Source of the DNA: BQJD01 sp965652415
GTDB taxonomy: Bacteria > Pseudomonadota > Gammaproteobacteria > Arenicellales > CAJQKF01
Direction of reading: 5' to 3'
NCBI GenBank assembly: GCA_965652415.1
Contig: CBFGVH010000088.1
Span: 1-13,186 of the forward strand
DNA: 13,186 nucleotides
In this document: in pieces, positions 12,373-13,186 of the stretch
How the letters are laid out: each line of letters starts with the position of its first letter
Numbering within the stretch: position 1 is the stretch's first letter
Notes under the pieces: generated by a model
Databases searched by the model: none
The model's input: only the letters and a program-made list of their open reading frames with translations
What the model was told of the DNA's origin: nothing
Program-made: the position numbers and the translations under genes

Positions 12373-13186
12373 TCACCACAGGGTGAACGCTGACACGCCG
12401 ACATAGTCCGCGGCACCGACGCTCTCGCCCGCCCAGGTCCTCGATGCATTGGCGCCGACGGAAAAGCTGTCCCCGACCCGGTATGACAGGGCGACTCCGG
12501 CCTTGTGCCTCGTGAAGCTGCGACCGGCGGTCAATACTTCGTCCGAGCTGAACCGGGGGCTGTCGAGGCCGACAGTGCTGTCGGCCGTGGCCAGGAACGT
12601 CCACTTCGAAACCGACACGCCGGCGAACGCCCCGAGACTGGCCTGGTCGTCGGGTTCCTCGAAGCGCTTGCGGTAGCCGACGTCGACATTGTAGAAGAAC
12701 GTGGCACTCTCGCCGCGATGACGGTTGCCGTACATCAGGTTGACCTCGGCATCCACCTGGTCGCGGCCGAGCGGCACGCGGTGATCCTCTTGCGGATCGA
12801 TCGGGACCTTGAGGCCGAATTGTGTCGAGAATGCGGCGTCGTCCTTGCGCCACAGGTTCTTGCGCAGGTAGACCTCCGCCTCGGCCAGTCCCTCGTTCGA
12901 CACGGTATCGCCTTCGGCCGTTTCCTCTTCGACGGACAGGTAGCGGGGTTGTAGTCCGAAGGTCAACTCGTCGGTCACGCCGTACTCGTAGGTCGGCACG
13001 ACTTCCATGATCTCGAACTTCAGCCTGTCGACCCGGTCGCCGTCCTCGTTGAACGATTCGTCGGCCGTGCTGTACACCATTGGAACGGAGAACAGGCTGG
13101 TGCCCTCGGCCCGGGTCCAGGCGGCGGCGCCGGCTTCGGCCGCCAGTGCGCCGCCGACCACCAGGGCCGATACTACCCGGGCGGCG
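12373..13186 (-). CDS. Outer-membrane beta-barrel protein, 5' end cut by window
   Basis: The frame is open to the window edge, with about 270 residues visible and the start beyond base 13186. The first visible residues (AARVVSALVVGGALAAEAGAAA) look like the hydrophobic core and cleavage region of a Sec signal peptide, so only a few N-terminal residues are missing. The mature part alternates polar and aromatic residues in short strands (FGLQPRYLSVEEE, ATFFYNVDVGYRKRF, KAGVALSYRVGDSFSVGANASR) and ends in SAFTLW, an aromatic terminus typical of BAM-inserted barrels. The pattern YEYGVTDELTFGLQPRY recalls the MetA-pathway phenol-degradation/transporter-like barrel group, but I am not sure of that family. 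GTG 13161 falls within the signal peptide and is unlikely to be the true start. It converges with glrR. Substrate is unknown. Confidence 0.75.
   Translation of the reverse strand, partial: AARVVSALVVGGALAAEAGAAAWTRAEGTSLFSVPMVYSTADESFNEDGDRVDRLKFEIMEVVPTYEYGVTDELTFGLQPRYLSVEEETAEGDTVSNEGLAEAEVYLRKNLWRKDDAAFSTQFGLKVPIDPQEDHRVPLGRDQVDAEVNLMYGNRHRGESATFFYNVDVGYRKRFEEPDDQASLGAFAGVSVSKWTFLATADSTVGLDSPRFSSDEVLTAGRSFTRHKAGVALSYRVGDSFSVGANASRTWAGESVGAADYVGVSAFTLW

Noticed and set aside
12191..12853. Minus-strand open frame across the ends of glrR and the barrel gene
   Set aside because: It overlaps two better-supported genes, is arginine-rich and lacks domain signals.
1..13186. CRISPR array, insertion sequence, prophage or attachment-site signs at the tRNAs
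   Set aside because: No regularly spaced repeats, transposase or integrase motifs, and no duplicated tRNA 3' end were seen. The genes are conserved housekeeping ones with uniform composition.

Overview
This is a GC-rich proteobacterial chromosome segment. The gene order ispB(-) / rplU-rpmA-obgE-proB / rpsT(-) / murJ ... ribF-lspA-fkpB-ispH is the conserved housekeeping arrangement of Gammaproteobacteria. The GlrR-type regulator and the UUG-initiated rpsT also fit that class. I infer a high-GC gammaproteobacterium and cannot name a genus. I see no mobile element, prophage or CRISPR array.

Layout. Bases 1-1141 (minus): a truncated tRNA-Pro(CGG) lies just downstream of ispB (octaprenyl diphosphate synthase). 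Bases 1142-1339: divergent promoters for ispB and rplU. Bases 1340-2000: rplU and rpmA (ribosomal proteins L21 and L27), closed by a strong intrinsic terminator. Bases 2045-4182: obgE and proB, overlapping. Bases 4183-4388: a gene-free gap with an intergenic repeat and a hairpin. Bases 4389-4655 (minus): rpsT with a TTG start. Bases 4753-9567: a nearly gapless cluster murJ, a DUF2203-like gene, ribF, lspA, fkpB, ispH. The ileS gene usually found between ribF and lspA is absent. Bases 9596-10194: a Fur-superfamily regulator of Irr-like type with its own promoter and a candidate operator. Bases 10218-10293: tRNA-Thr(CGT).

The most interesting part is 10373-12348. Two sites of the form TGTC-N10-GAC(A/G), the known recognition pattern of GlrR (YfhA/QseF), lie about 80 and 147 bases upstream of a predicted start site set by a canonical sigma-54 -24/-12 promoter. 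The promoter drives a small lipoprotein with a glycine-rich segment and a SHOCT-like tail. That gene ends in a C/U-rich 3' untranslated region and a strong terminator. A glrR orthologue follows 25 bases after the terminator's T-run, without glrK or qseG between the lipoprotein gene and glrR or directly after glrR. This looks like a self-contained GlrR/sigma-54 envelope-response module with a lipoprotein output. A convergent outer-membrane beta-barrel gene, cut by the window edge, completes the segment.

The housekeeping genes link translation (L21, L27, S20, ObgE, two tRNAs), envelope building (MurJ, LspA), isoprenoid and quinone supply (IspB, IspH) and flavin cofactors (RibF). LspA would process the lipoprotein encoded further along.
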